Positions 6,427 to 13,717 of a stretch of DNA of 21,497 nucleotides are shown piece by piece. The position numbers and the translations under genes are program-made. The stretch covers positions 1 through 21,497 of the forward strand of contig DBTS01000142.1 of NCBI GenBank assembly GCA_002307175.1. Reading direction: 5' to 3'. Positions within the stretch are counted from its first letter, which is position 1; each line of letters starts with the position of its first letter. Source of the stretch: Rhodocyclaceae bacterium UBA1310. Lineage in GTDB: Bacteria; Pseudomonadota; Gammaproteobacteria; Burkholderiales; Rhodocyclaceae. The notes under the pieces were generated by a model that was not told the DNA's origin, did no database searches, and was given only the letters and a program-made list of their open reading frames with translations.

Positions 6427-7173
6427 ATGATGGAAGAAATGATCTACTGCCGCGCCTGCGGGCGTGAAATCCACCGCACAGCGCGCAGCTGCCCGGCCTG
6501 CGGTGCACCAGTAGCAAGCTCTGGGCGCTACAAGGATAAAACGGCTGCCACGCTGCTGGCCTTCTTCTGCGGGGGCTTCGGCATCCATCGCTTCTATCTG
6601 GGGCAATGGTGGGGGATCTTCTACATCCTCTTTTCGTTCTGTTTCGGGCTATCTTTCTTTGTTGCCTTTATCGAATTCATCGTCTTCCTGTGCACCAGCC
6701 AGGAAAGCTGGGACAACAAATACAACGAAGGCCAGGGCAACCCCGGCACTGGCAGCAATGGCATCATCTGGGCGGTGGTAGGCATCGCCGTGGTTTTTGT
6801 GATGGTTGCGGTTCTCGGCATCCTTGCCGCCATCGCCTTGCCGGCATACCAGAGCCACACCAAGCGCGCACTGGTCAGCGAAGGCCTCACAGCCGCCAGT
6901 GGCGCAAAGGCATCCGTCGCCGAGTACATTGCCTCCACCGGAAAATTCCCGCCAAGTCTGGATGCAGCCGGTTACGTGCCTTCCGATCTGCCCCGCGCGG
7001 TCAAGAGCATTGATCTGGACCAGCAGAATCAGGCCATTGTCATCAACTATAACGAGCTTCTGAACAACAAATCCATTGCCATCGCGGCCAGACTGAACAA
7101 GGGAACCCTCACGTTCACCTGCTACAGGATGGAGATGAACATCAGTTTCGTGCCGAGCAGCTGCCGCAATTGA
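6427..7173 (+). CDS. Zinc ribbon - TM2 - type IV pilin-like fusion protein, copy 2
   Basis: 248 residues, collinear with the preceding gene: zinc ribbon C8-x2-C11 and C22-x2-C25, TM2 domain (GGFGIHRFYLGQWWG, CTSQESWDNKYN), a third helix and pilin core (VLGILAAIALPAYQSHTKR), then a pilin-type globular domain ending with a Cys pair (FTCY...VPSSCRN). As in copy 1, no Gly-Phe-Thr-Leu-x-Glu prepilin cleavage motif precedes the helix. ATG codons at 6427 and 6430 are both possible. The two copies share long identical DNA blocks inside more diverged sequence, which points to a local duplication kept similar by selection or conversion. The globular domains differ more, so the pair may form a hetero-complex; this is inference. 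Confidence 0.9.
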   Translation: MMEEMIYCRACGREIHRTARSCPACGAPVASSGRYKDKTAATLLAFFCGGFGIHRFYLGQWWGIFYILFSFCFGLSFFVAFIEFIVFLCTSQESWDNKYNEGQGNPGTGSNGIIWAVVGIAVVFVMVAVLGILAAIALPAYQSHTKRALVSEGLTAASGAKASVAEYIASTGKFPPSLDAAGYVPSDLPRAVKSIDLDQQNQAIVINYNELLNNKSIAIAARLNKGTLTFTCYRMEMNISFVPSSCRN

Positions 7174-7194
7174 TTTTTCGATCCGTCAGGTAAA

Positions 7195-7228
7195 GCAAAG
7201 CCGGAAGTTTTGCCACTTCCGGCTTTGC
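7195..7228. terminator. Long perfect hairpin after the TM2-pilin pair
   Basis: A 14-bp perfect stem, GCAAAGCCGGAAGT (7195-7208) and ACTTCCGGCTTTGC (7215-7228), closes the six-base loop TTTGCC. It follows the stop at 7173 and faces the convergent gene that ends at 7316. No T-run follows on the plus strand, so its role as a simple terminator is not certain, but position and stability fit transcript ends from both sides. Confidence 0.65.
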
Positions 7229-7315
7229 ACATTGTCGGGCCTGCGCAACAATTCAGGTCATGGCCGGATATTCAGACCGTGCTCAGGATGCTTCGCTCGT
7301 TTTGTTTCGCTCCAC

Positions 7316-8500
7316 TCAATCCAGGGCCTGAGCGAAATCGGCGATCAAATCATCAACATGCTCGATGCCAACTGACACGCGGATCATGTTGGGCTCGATG
7401 GCAGCGGCGCGCATCTGTTCATCGTTCATGGTGCCTGCCCACATGGCAGCAGCGTGTACAACCAGAGATTCAACGCCACCCAGGCTCACCGCGTGCGCCG
7501 GCACCTTGAGGCGCTCGATGACACGCGCAGCATCCGCGTAGCCCCCCTTCACACATATCGCGAGCAGGCCGCCGAAACCTCCATGCATCTGGCGCTTTGC
7601 CAGCGCGTGCTGCGGGTGCGAGGCAAGGCCGGGATAGCGCACCTGCCCGATGGCCGGATGGCTTTCGAGGAACTGCGCGAGCCTGAGCGCACTGGCATTC
7701 TGGCGTTGCACGCGCATCACCAGCGTGCGCAAACCACGCAGCAGCAACCAGGCATCCATGGGAGACAGTGTTGCCCCAAGCGTGATGGCGGTGTGCCAGA
7801 TCTGGTCGACAAGGAGTTTGCTGCCCACCACCACTCCGGCGGTGATGTCGTGATGCCCGCCCATGTATTTGGTGGCGCTGTGCATCACCAGATCAATGCC
7901 GAAGTCTCGCGGTGTCTGGTTGATCGGTGAGGCAAAAGTGTTGTCGCAACTCGTGAGGATGCCGCGCGGCTGCGCCAGCCCGGCAATTGCAGCCAGATCG
8001 GTCAGTGCAAGGGTGGGATTGGCGGGTGTCTCGACATGAATCAGGCGGGTATTCGGGCGTAGTGCCGCCTCGAATGCACCAGCATCAGACTGATCAACCA
8101 GCGTCGTCTCCACGCCATAGCGCGGCAACAATTCGGTCAGCAGCTTGCTGGTGGCCATATAGTGATTCTTCTGCGCCACCACGTGATCTCCGGCTTTGAG
8201 CAGCGCCAGAAAACTCGCGGCAATACCTCCCATGCCGGAAGAAAAACACAACCCGGATTCCGCATGCTCCAGCTCTGCAATCAGAGCTGCCACACGCTCA
8301 TGCAAGGGGTTGCCGTAACGCGTGTAGTACTGCGGGTGCCGCTCGGTATTTGCCATCCCGGCAAAACTTTCAGCATCTGCTGCAAGAAAGGTGGCAGCAT
8401 AGGGGATGGGTGGCGTCACACTGGCATCTGTGTGCAGAAATTCGTCGCCATGAAGCAGAAATGTTTCCGCATGAGTTTCAGCAAAAACTGGCTTGGCCAT
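7316..8500 (-). CDS. Cys/Met-metabolism PLP-dependent enzyme (trans-sulfuration family)
   Basis: 394 residues, full length for the cystathionine gamma-synthase / cystathionine beta-lyase / methionine gamma-lyase family. Seen in the sequence: the YTRYGNP motif (residues 59-65, phosphate binding from the partner subunit), the GMGGIAA loop (89-95), DNTFASP (186-192) with the PLP-ring aspartate, and SATKYMGGH (208-216) with K211 as the Schiff-base lysine. The family makes or cleaves C-S bonds of cystathionine, O-acyl-homoserine, cysteine or methionine in the cytosol. Substrate cannot be decided from sequence alone, so no gene symbol is given. It is a single gene; no good RBS is seen at the ATG. 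The sulfur theme is shared with the YeeE/YedE gene 3 kb away, without an operon link. Confidence 0.93.
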   Translation of the reverse strand: MAKPVFAETHAETFLLHGDEFLHTDASVTPPIPYAATFLAADAESFAGMANTERHPQYYTRYGNPLHERVAALIAELEHAESGLCFSSGMGGIAASFLALLKAGDHVVAQKNHYMATSKLLTELLPRYGVETTLVDQSDAGAFEAALRPNTRLIHVETPANPTLALTDLAAIAGLAQPRGILTSCDNTFASPINQTPRDFGIDLVMHSATKYMGGHHDITAGVVVGSKLLVDQIWHTAITLGATLSPMDAWLLLRGLRTLVMRVQRQNASALRLAQFLESHPAIGQVRYPGLASHPQHALAKRQMHGGFGGLLAICVKGGYADAARVIERLKVPAHAVSLGGVESLVVHAAAMWAGTMNDEQMRAAAIEPNMIRVSVGIEHVDDLIADFAQALD

Positions 8501-8662
8501 GATGAAGGATAAAAATCACAGAAAGGGATTTTCCATCATACGCTGCCACGCCAATGCTGTTCCACAGGATGGAGCCAGCATCCCAAACAGCCATGGCCGG
8601 ATACTTCGGCGAGACCACCGGCTCACATCACCTGCCAACCCACCTTCCCGCCAGCTTTCTGT

Positions 8663-9496
8663 TTATGCCAAAGGCAACACCACGGAAAGCATTGCATTGA
8701 CAGGCGCAAACCCCAGGCGCTGGTACACGCGCTCACCCGCACCATCAGGCTCAGCCACCTGGATGCACTGGCGCACCCCCGGCACTGCCAGCGCGGCAGT
8801 CAGCATGGCCGAACACAGATGCAGGGCGATACCCTGACGCCGGTACGCCGGGCAGGTGCCCACTTCCTGCACGCTTACCATCCCGCTGTCACGAAACAGT
8901 CCCGCGTAGGCAACCACCTCCGCACCATCCCAGGCGGCCCACCACGCCGCATCCGGCTGCTCGCACACCGACCGCCAGTATTCGCGCATGCGCCAGACCG
9001 TGAAATCCCACGGGGCGGAACCGCCGTCAGTGAAATCCATATCCTCTGCCGCTTCGATCACTTTCTCGAATTCCGCAGCACTCGCTACCGGGGCAATACG
9101 GTAGGGGAAATCTTCTGCTGCGGCAGGCGCCGGGCAAAACATCTGCAGTGCCAGCACATCTGCCACTTCAATCAGCCCCCCTTCAGGCACAAAGTGCTGC
9201 CACGGGGAAGCCTTTGCAAGACTGAACTCGGTGGCAAAACACACACGCCCCACACCTGCCATGGTGCCAAACCGCAGACACCATTCCTCGCACAGCCAAG
9301 GATACAGCGACAGATCGCGTGCCGGATCGAATAGCAGATAGTTGCCAACCCAGAAATCAGGGCGTTCGGGCGTGCTCACGCAGACGATGTCGTGTGCGCC
9401 GACGCTGATAACGGAATCCGCCGGCAGCGAATTCAGTTCGGTCCACAAACCGGGACAGCTCTCTGGCGTAAGCCACGCGGGAGGAGAAAATTTCAT
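8663..9496 (-). CDS. GNAT-family N-acetyltransferase
   Basis: 277 residues from the ATG at 9496 (MKFSPPAW); the frame stays open to 9607, but the extra 37 residues look non-coding and run towards the divergent promoter region. The C-terminal part (about 130-277) is a GNAT fold: strand VVAYAGLF, then the acetyl-CoA pyrophosphate-binding motif EVGTCPAYRRQGIALHL (residues 211-227, R219-R220-x-G222) and the final motif ERVYQRLGFAP (256-265). The N-terminal 125 residues are a separate region common in GNAT proteins of unknown target. The substrate is not known. The gene is divergent from the diguanylate cyclase, with about 225 bases between them. Confidence 0.85.
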   Translation of the reverse strand: MKFSPPAWLTPESCPGLWTELNSLPADSVISVGAHDIVCVSTPERPDFWVGNYLLFDPARDLSLYPWLCEEWCLRFGTMAGVGRVCFATEFSLAKASPWQHFVPEGGLIEVADVLALQMFCPAPAAAEDFPYRIAPVASAAEFEKVIEAAEDMDFTDGGSAPWDFTVWRMREYWRSVCEQPDAAWWAAWDGAEVVAYAGLFRDSGMVSVQEVGTCPAYRRQGIALHLCSAMLTAALAVPGVRQCIQVAEPDGAGERVYQRLGFAPVNAMLSVVLPLA

Positions 9497-9721
9497 GATC
9501 GCCTGATGATAACGCTGTAGGGGTATAGGTCCGCAATACGCCGGGCAAACAGCGGCAATGCTACAGGAGAAATCCCGGAAAATTTGCGCCAGTGTAAGGT
9601 TTGTCATGGTCTCAAATCAAAGCCATGGAATAAGATGTTTCCATGCAGCCGGAGCCTTCAGCGTCATGACCGTTTTCATCCTCCTCATCAGACCTCAGTC
9701 TTCCTCTCTGGCAGCTACGCC

Positions 9722-11311
9722 ATGCTGATTGACGCCCGCACCCTTTTCGCGCCATTGATTGCCGAGCAGCTCACTGTCTGTGTTGCCACAAGCCTGATGG
9801 CCCGCCGAAGTGAAGTGCACAAAGGCGGCCTGTATTGCCTTGGCGCTTCGATGGGGATCTCCGGGCTGGCCTTCATCCTCTTCGCCCTGCGGGATTTCAT
9901 TCATCCACTGCTGGGGGTATGGCTCGCCAATATCGGGCTCACCGCTTCGGCCTCGCTGGGCGTGCTTGCCATCACCACCTTTCAGCGCCGACGCATCTCT
10001 GCCGCAATCCTCTGGAGTCCGGTAGCTATTGTTGCCGTGGTGTTCCTGGTGTATCTCCACGAAGTAGCCCAAAGCGTGCTCATCAGCACCCTGGTGCTCA
10101 TCATCCAGTATTTGTACGGCATTTTCCTGTTATTCCGCACACGGCGGCAAACACCTGGCTTCGGGCAATACCTGATACTCTGTGGCTGTCTGCCCCATGT
10201 CGTGATGCTGGCGCTACACGCTGCGGCCATCTCTATTGCTCACGAGGGGAGTCTCCCCATTGGCAGCAGCCACATTGCCCAGGGCGTCTATCTTTCCATC
10301 TTCGCGATGGTCAATCTGTTCTCCATCGGCTACGTGCTCATGATCAGAGAGAGTCATGATGAACGTTACAGGCAACTGGCCCTGCATGACAGGCTCACCG
10401 AGTGCTGGAACCGTGTTTACCTGGAACGGGTGGCAACGCAGGAGATGGAGCGCCTCAAGCGCTACGGCACGCCTGTGGCGCTGGCAATCCTGGATATCGA
10501 CCACTTCAAGCAAGTTAACGATAGTTACGGTCATGCCACAGGCGACAAGGTACTGCGCTGCTTTGCCGCAACGGCGCGCGCCTGCATTCGCAGCACCGAT
10601 GTATTGGCGCGCTGGGGCGGGGAGGAGTTCATTCTGCTTCTGCCCGCCAGCGGCTATGCGGCAGTGGCCAGCCTGACAGAACGTATCCGTACCGAATTCG
10701 CCGCCAGCCTGCCGGAAGGGCTCCCCGTCACACTGAGTGCCGGCTATGCCTCGTGCCAGACCACCGACACCTGGGAAGACTGGTTTGGACGCGCGGATAC
10801 CGCACTCTATCGGGCCAAGACGGGCGGACGCAATCGCGTGGAACCGGAAATGCCACTGCAACCGCCAGCGCATCACACTGCACTACTCTTTCACATGCCC
10901 TGGCGCTCCGATTACCATCTTGGCAATGCAGTAATCGATGCCGAGCATCTCGCCCTTTTCGACCTCGCTGACCGCCTGCTGGCGGGTGCCCGCGAAAGAG
11001 CATCGCATCACACCATGAATGAAATCCTGAGCGTGTTCATGGCGCAGCTACAGGCACACTTTGCCACTGAAGATATCCTTCTCGCAGCCCACACTGATCC
11101 TGAAGCACAAGCTCACCTCAGCTTGCACAAGGCGCTCCGCGAAAAGGCCGAACACCTGCTCGGCCACTGGCATCGGAAGCAGATCGAAATTGATGCACTG
11201 CTGCACTTCATCGTGCTCGAAATCACCGTGCAACACATGCTGCTCGCCGACAATGCCATCGCCCATCTGATCGCCGACCCAACCCCGCAAACCTCGCTCG
11301 GTGCGATGTAG
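9722..11311 (+). CDS. Membrane diguanylate cyclase with C-terminal hemerythrin domain
   Basis: 529 residues from the ATG at 9722; the frame is open from 9584 but the added residues lack protein character. About seven transmembrane helices (residues 8-207) form an N-terminal sensor region of no family I can name. A GGDEF domain follows (about 213-375) with metal ligands in LDIDHF (D258, D260), catalytic GGEEF (299-303) and an RxxD inhibitory site (R290-S-T-D293) five residues before it. The C-terminal hemerythrin domain (about 388-515) keeps all seven expected iron ligands: H409, H446, E450, H465, H469, H505, D510, with the classic spacings 4, 4 and 5. The protein should make c-di-GMP under control of O2 or NO bound at the di-iron site. 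A 6-bp hairpin (11346-11359) after the gene is a weak terminator candidate. Confidence 0.93.
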   Translation: MLIDARTLFAPLIAEQLTVCVATSLMARRSEVHKGGLYCLGASMGISGLAFILFALRDFIHPLLGVWLANIGLTASASLGVLAITTFQRRRISAAILWSPVAIVAVVFLVYLHEVAQSVLISTLVLIIQYLYGIFLLFRTRRQTPGFGQYLILCGCLPHVVMLALHAAAISIAHEGSLPIGSSHIAQGVYLSIFAMVNLFSIGYVLMIRESHDERYRQLALHDRLTECWNRVYLERVATQEMERLKRYGTPVALAILDIDHFKQVNDSYGHATGDKVLRCFAATARACIRSTDVLARWGGEEFILLLPASGYAAVASLTERIRTEFAASLPEGLPVTLSAGYASCQTTDTWEDWFGRADTALYRAKTGGRNRVEPEMPLQPPAHHTALLFHMPWRSDYHLGNAVIDAEHLALFDLADRLLAGARERASHHTMNEILSVFMAQLQAHFATEDILLAAHTDPEAQAHLSLHKALREKAEHLLGHWHRKQIEIDALLHFIVLEITVQHMLLADNAIAHLIADPTPQTSLGAM

Positions 11312-11399
11312 AACAACGCAGAACAAAACAGATCAACCGTTCCATCGCCTGTTCAGGCGCTGATACTTTATACCCAAACCAAAACCGCACCCTCACCAT

Positions 11400-11418
11400 A
11401 TATTCTTAAAAAGAATAT
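11400..11418. promoter_or_regulatory. Perfect palindromic operator upstream of the YeeE/YedE gene
   Basis: ATATTCTT-AAA-AAGAATAT is a perfect inverted repeat with 8-base arms, 130 bases before the ATG at 11548. Its ATTC...GAAT half-sites resemble those described for ArsR-family sulfide/persulfide repressors (SqrR/BigR type), which often control YeeE/YedE transporters; the spacing here is 7 where I recall 8. No ArsR-family regulator lies in this window, so the cognate protein would be encoded elsewhere. Confidence 0.55.
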
Positions 11419-11547
11419 GATCATGAGTCCCAAAGGGATGTATGTGTGTCGGGCGCTTGCGATAATGGCAACCAGCGGCTGATGTACCCGGCAGGCAGTG
11501 AAAAGCCGGGAATCTCCGCCCCCTCTGTTTGCTCCGGAACACACGTA

Positions 11548-12756
11548 ATGAACACTGTATCCCCCACTGTTTCTCCCAACCGCACGCCGCTTTTGATCGC
11601 ACTCGCGCTCATTGTGGTCGGTACCCTCACCTTGTGGTCGCAAATCAGCGGTAAGCAGGCACTCCTGTGGATTGTCGGCACCCTGATGGGCGTTTCGCTG
11701 TATCACGCAGCATTTGGCTTCACGCGCGGCTGGCGCTGGTTTATCGCAGATCGCCGTGGCGATGGCCTGCGCGCCCAGATGCTGATCCTCGCGCTCGGCG
11801 TGATCCTGTTCTTCCCGATTCTCGCCCAGGGCACTTTCCTTGGCGCACCGGTCAAGGGACTGGTATCTCCCGCCGGGGTTTCCGTAGTGCTCGGCGCCTT
11901 CCTTTTTGGCGTCGGCATGCAGCTGGGCGGCGGCTGCGCCTCCGGCACGCTGTTCGCCGTGGGTGGCGGCAGCACACGCATGGTGCTCACACTGCTGTTC
12001 TTCATTGTCGGCTCGGTACTTGCCACGGCAAACTTCGGCTGGTGGTCCCATCTGCCGCAGTTCGCACCGGTTTCGGTGATCCAGGCCTGGGGTGTGGTGC
12101 CAGCGCTGATCGTGAATCTGGCAGTGTTCGGGCTGATTGCCTGGGGCGTCACCTGGGCTGAAAAGCGCCGGCACGGCCGTATCGTTGGCCACGCCAGCGC
12201 CACCACAGAGCCGGCCAGCCTGCTGCGCGGCCCCTGGCCCCTGGTTTGGGGTGGTGTGGCGCTCGTGCTGCTGAATCTTGCCACCCTGCTGCTTGCCGGG
12301 CGCCCCTGGGGCATCACCTCGGCTTTCGCCCTGTGGGGTGCCAAAACGCTGGCCGCCAGCGGTCTGGCTGATCCCTCGGCCTGGGCTTTCTGGCAGGTGC
12401 CGGCACAGGCCAAGTCGCTCACCGCATCAGTCTGGGCGGACGTCACCACCGTGCAGGATATCGGCATCATCCTCGGCGCGCTGGCAGCTGCCTGCGCCGC
12501 TGGCAAGTTCGCCCCGGTGTGGCAGATCCCGCCGCGCCAGATTGCTGCCTCCGTCATCGGTGGCGTGCTGCTCGGCTACGGTTCGCGTCTGGCCTATGGC
12601 TGCAACATCGGTGCCTACTTCAGCGGAATCCTCTCCGGCAGCGTGCATGGCTGGCTGTGGCTCGTGTGCGCCTACGCAGGCAGCGCCATCGGCGTGCATC
12701 TGCGCCCCTTCTTCGGCATGAAGAACGAAAAAGTTGCCGATAGCCAGGGCTGCTGA
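11548..12756 (+). CDS. YeeE/YedE-family sulfur-compound transporter
   Basis: 402 residues from the ATG at 11548 (an in-frame ATG at 11446 would add 34 residues of poor character). It is a polytopic inner-membrane protein with the two diagnostic repeats of the family: GVGMQLGGGCASGTLF (C130) in the first half and GGVLLGYGSRLAYGCNIGAYFSG (C352) in the second. In the thiosulfate transporter TsuA, conserved cysteines in these loops guide the substrate, so import of thiosulfate or a related reduced sulfur species is likely. The protein is a full-length two-repeat form, not the split YedE/YeeE half-pair. The upstream palindrome suggests sulfur-responsive repression. A terminator follows at 12862-12910. 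Confidence 0.92.
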   Translation: MNTVSPTVSPNRTPLLIALALIVVGTLTLWSQISGKQALLWIVGTLMGVSLYHAAFGFTRGWRWFIADRRGDGLRAQMLILALGVILFFPILAQGTFLGAPVKGLVSPAGVSVVLGAFLFGVGMQLGGGCASGTLFAVGGGSTRMVLTLLFFIVGSVLATANFGWWSHLPQFAPVSVIQAWGVVPALIVNLAVFGLIAWGVTWAEKRRHGRIVGHASATTEPASLLRGPWPLVWGGVALVLLNLATLLLAGRPWGITSAFALWGAKTLAASGLADPSAWAFWQVPAQAKSLTASVWADVTTVQDIGIILGALAAACAAGKFAPVWQIPPRQIAASVIGGVLLGYGSRLAYGCNIGAYFSGILSGSVHGWLWLVCAYAGSAIGVHLRPFFGMKNEKVADSQGC

Positions 12757-12861
12757 AAAGCTGCTCATGATCTGTATTTTGCTGTGCCCACTCTGCTGAC
12801 AGGCTCTCGCAACAGATCGTAAACAGCCGCCAAACCACACTTTTCTCCTCCGCAATTCCAC

Positions 12862-12910
12862 CCCCATCATGAATGCCCGCCTTGCGGGCCATGATGGGGA
12901 TTATTGTTTG
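12862..12910 (+). terminator. Terminator hairpin after the YeeE/YedE gene
   Basis: A long stem with outer arms CCCCATCATG (12862-12871) and CATGATGGGG (12890-12899) continues, after a three-base bulge, into GCCCGC (12875-12880) and GCGGGC (12884-12889) with loop CTT. A T-rich tail (ATTATTGTTTG) follows. It is 106 bases behind the stop codon. Confidence 0.75.
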
Positions 12911-13010
12911 CCCTGAGCTGCGGCGCCCCTCCGGTCTACAGCAACTCGCTCCCTCTCGGACAAATCTGCGTCAAAACATGCCTTTTGGTCTTCCCTAATT
13001 CTGCAGCATG

Positions 13011-13045
13011 CCAATAGCCAATAGCCAATAGCCAATAGCCAATAA
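13011..13045. repeat. Tandem heptanucleotide repeat, five units of CCAATAG
   Basis: Four exact CCAATAG units are followed by one CCAATAA unit, without interruption. The array ends 94 bases before the ATG of the secreted-protein gene, in its likely promoter or leader. Such short repeats change copy number by slipped-strand mispairing; a 7-base step would move promoter elements by about two thirds of a helical turn. Confidence 0.95.
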
Positions 13046-13139
13046 AATTAAATCTCAGCTGTATCCAAACTCTGAGTACTGAGTGCAATATCTTTGGAGC
13101 CGAGGTTCCGGGAAGCATGCAGTACCGAAAGATAACAAC

Positions 13140-13637
13140 ATGACCCGCCCTCTCGTTATTTCTATCACCAGCCTCGCCGCTCTGGTGGTTTTTCCGTCTG
13201 CCGTACTGGCACAGGCCAATATCCCTACCGTATCTGCCGTACCAGGCAAAAACGTCTGCGCCAACAGTTCGGGGCAGATCGCCAATGCACCCGCCAAGGT
13301 GCAAGTCTGTCTGCAGCAATCCACGAACTTCAGTCACGACACCTACACCTTCACCATCAACGGCAAAACCGCGAGCCAGGGGATTGAAGACGAATCCACC
13401 CGGGGCATCCCCGGTACCTATCAGAATATGCAGACATCCCTCACCTGCGTACCCAAGCTCAAGGCGCCGGAAAAAGTCTCGGACATCATGGTGCGCACCT
13501 ATCAGCGAACCATGAAAATCTCGGAAGACGAAGCTCGCAAACTCGTCATTCAGCAGGAAAGCACCGAGGTAGCGCGGCAGTGCACCGCCCGCGTGAACGA
13601 CGTAGTGGTACTTGAAGTACTGTTCAAACTCCAGTAA
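13140..13637 (+). CDS. Small secreted protein, paralogue of the gene at 20812
   Basis: 165 residues from the ATG at 13140 (frame open from 13083). A Sec signal peptide (MTRPLVISITSLAALVVFPSAVLA, cleavage near residue 24) precedes a 140-residue mature domain with four cysteines shared with the paralogue (NVC, VCLQ, LTC, RQC), enough for two disulfides. The conserved core is IMVRTYQRTMKIS.DEAR, an amphipathic helix, and the C terminus VVLEVLFK. A weak purine-rich RBS (GAAAGA) lies nine bases upstream. I recognise no named family; periplasmic or exported location is likely. The heptamer repeat upstream may modulate expression. A 6-bp hairpin at 13643-13658 lies just after the stop. Confidence 0.82.
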   Translation: MTRPLVISITSLAALVVFPSAVLAQANIPTVSAVPGKNVCANSSGQIANAPAKVQVCLQQSTNFSHDTYTFTINGKTASQGIEDESTRGIPGTYQNMQTSLTCVPKLKAPEKVSDIMVRTYQRTMKISEDEARKLVIQQESTEVARQCTARVNDVVVLEVLFKLQ

Positions 13638-13717
13638 TCACTTCCCGCGGCAGCGGGACACACACCGGTCGCCCCGCTCACAGGCCATCACAGCGGCTTC
13701 CATTACAATGGCGGCCA

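Larger units (their letters stand above)
12757..13139. other. Intergenic region with terminator and heptamer repeat
   Basis: It holds the terminator of the YeeE/YedE gene, the heptanucleotide repeat at 13011-13045 and presumably the promoter of the secreted-protein gene starting at 13140. I see no coding frame of protein-like character here; minus-strand frames through the repeat translate to a simple repeated peptide. Confidence 0.5.

Noticed and set aside
11368..12557. Minus-strand frames opposite the YeeE/YedE gene
   Set aside because: They are reverse images of a clear membrane transporter; products are His/Arg/Ala-rich without pattern.
13011..13045. CRISPR array
   Set aside because: The repeat unit is 7 bases with no spacers, so this is a simple tandem repeat and not a CRISPR.
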